DNA of 64,000 nt, taken from assembly GCF_009870125.1 (NCBI RefSeq), contig NC_046681.1:25380001-25444000 (forward strand), read 5' to 3'. Both the position numbers and the translations under genes were made by a program. The notes beneath the pieces were generated by a model. That model saw only the letters and a list, made by a program, of their open reading frames with translations, was not told the origin of the DNA and ran no database searches. The DNA is from Drosophila pseudoobscura. Taxonomy: Eukaryota > Arthropoda > Insecta > Diptera > Drosophilidae. Shown in pieces: positions 62,901-64,000 of the stretch. How positions within the stretch are numbered: position 1 is the stretch's first letter; the number at the start of each line of letters is the position of its first letter.

Positions 62901-64000
62901 GTGTTGCTCTCCAAAAAGTTGTGCAAATAATTATCTCCTGGTAGCACTAGCACCCACATCTTCTGCGAAATACATATTTTAACGTATTTATTCCATGAAA
63001 GCCTAGGATGCTGCCATGATTCACCCACACAGGCAAGGCGGAAGTCCTGGAATGAGATGCAGAGAGGCATTCATCTGTATGTAGCCCACTCATAGAATAA
63101 GAACAGTTACACACTGATGCCAGGAGGCTGCCAGGTGGGCGTGAGAACAGTACAGAGAGAGAGAGAGAGAGAGAAAGGGCCGAGCCCAGAAGAGAAAGCA
63201 GAACAGAACAGAACAGGTAAAAGGCAGAACAACAGATGAGGAAGAACAGCTGTGTGTACGCGGAAAAGAGATGGCCTGTGTCGGGTTTATGACGCACATA
63301 ATTTCCGTTTTTCCTTTTTGCTTGTGGAAAAACTGTCCCAGTGCACTGCATTCGATGCGAGAGGGAAGGAGTGAAGTGAATCAGCAGGGGGGCCGGCGCA
63401 GGCGCCTTAACAACGACGTCATCGATTTTCCTCGCACGAGCTAAGCTTTTGTTGTTGTATTTTTGGTTGGTAATGCCTGGCAATGACGTAATAACCTGGC
63501 CGACAGACTTCGGGCCAACGAAACGGCAACAAAAGGTAGGTCGTGTCCCCTCGCGCTATCTCACTCTCACTCTCTCACTCTCACTCTTGCCCTTACACTC
63601 TCTCAAAACACACACGAAAAAGCGCAGCACCGAGAGCGAGCACAACGGCGTATACAGACGCCAGCTGAGGCAGAGCGACGCTGCCGCCGCCGCTGCTTTG
63701 AATATAGTCGCGTGTAACCGTAAAGATAAGTTCAGTCGCGTCACAGACGCCGCATTGTTAACAACTGTACTCTCAGAGTGGCAGCACACAACAGAAACAG
63801 CAGCAGCAGCAGCAGGCGGCAGCTCGAAACAAATATTATTAACTAAAAATTCTAACTAACGGTACTTAAAGCCTCTCTCTCAAACTGTCTCTCTCTCTTC
63901 CTGTCAACGCGATCAGTATTAACATTTAACGGTAACTAAACAAAGCCACAAGAAAGTGCTGGTTCGCGATTGCAACAAGTTGTTGTTGGTGTTTTCGTTC
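56970..64000. other. 7 kb right-hand region, no coding exon recognised
   Basis: No protein-like spliced frame is found; the longest open frames run through GA/CT and CA simple repeats. Supported sites are CGACGTCA at 58020-58027 and 63414-63421, TGACGTAA at 63484-63491, and a perfect MEF2 site CTAAAAATAG at 61509-61518. A donor-like AAAAG|GTAGGT occurs at 63535. GA arrays lie at 59807-59835 and 63156-63176, and CAG arrays near 63800. Likely 5' UTR, introns and enhancers of a plus-strand gene beginning near 57 kb. Confidence 0.45.
61509..61518. promoter_or_regulatory. perfect MEF2 binding site
   Basis: CTAAAAATAG fits the MEF2 consensus YTAWWWWTAR exactly. Single sites of this length occur by chance, so the weight comes from the nearby CRE variants and the expected activity-regulated gene. 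Confidence 0.4.

Noticed and set aside
62947-63483. 178-codon minus-strand open frame
   Set aside because: Much of it translates GA/CT microsatellite (SLSLSLSL) and there are no splice or promoter signals for it.
1-64000. CRISPR arrays, bacterial operons, phage or attachment sites
   Set aside because: The window is animal nuclear DNA with spliced genes; the repeats seen are microsatellites, tandem blocks or transposon ends.

Overview
The window is animal nuclear DNA from a Drosophila fly. Short GT-AG introns, fly codon usage, DRE and Motif-1-like promoter elements and abundant CA/GA/CAG microsatellites support this. The gene content and order match my memory of the D. melanogaster 38E neighbourhood (2L, Muller element B): caudal, diaphanous, CG9323, Ns4, Amacr, Fs(2)Ket, TM9SF2, CG9317, CG9316. 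Species cannot be fixed from the sequence; an obscura-group fly is only a guess from its dispersed repeats.

Layout. 1-6 kb: 5' end of caudal (minus strand), with its first coding exon, an Inr/DPE promoter and the start of a large intron; the homeodomain exon lies off the left edge. 6-11.7 kb: AT-rich intergenic DNA. 11.8-19.2 kb: complete diaphanous CDS (minus, four coding exons), with a probable promoter near 21.8 kb. 21.9-23.1 kb: three diverged tandem copies of a roughly 400 bp block. 23.3-30.5 kb: compact housekeeping cluster of the DHX36-like helicase CG9323 (+), Ns4/GNL1 (-) and Amacr (+), with a candidate H/ACA snoRNA in the last CG9323 intron. 30.6-36.3 kb: a 5.6 kb stretch without a recognised gene, holding an 858 bp inverted-repeat transposon and several GC-richer islands, including a 25-codon ORF with good fly codons and splice signals. 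36.5-39.9 kb: Fs(2)Ket importin-beta (-). 41.2-43.9 kb: TM9SF2 (+). 44.7-47.4 kb: CG9317 SLC22-type transporter (+). 49.2-50.6 kb: CG9316 F-box/LRR protein (+). 50.6-64 kb: no convincing coding sequence, but a dense cluster of CREB sites with a TATA box near 56.4-57 kb, a perfect MEF2 site and more CRE variants. This is what one would expect of the upstream region of the activity-regulated nuclear receptor gene Hr38, which I recall as a 38E neighbour; its coding exons are not in the window.

The genes are not an operon. Housekeeping genes (nuclear import, GTPase, helicase, racemase, endomembrane protein) are packed between two long regulatory deserts that belong to developmental or inducible genes (caudal on the left, probably Hr38 on the right). 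Exon boundaries were set by hand from splice consensus and reading-frame closure; every multi-exon CDS below closes exactly in frame.
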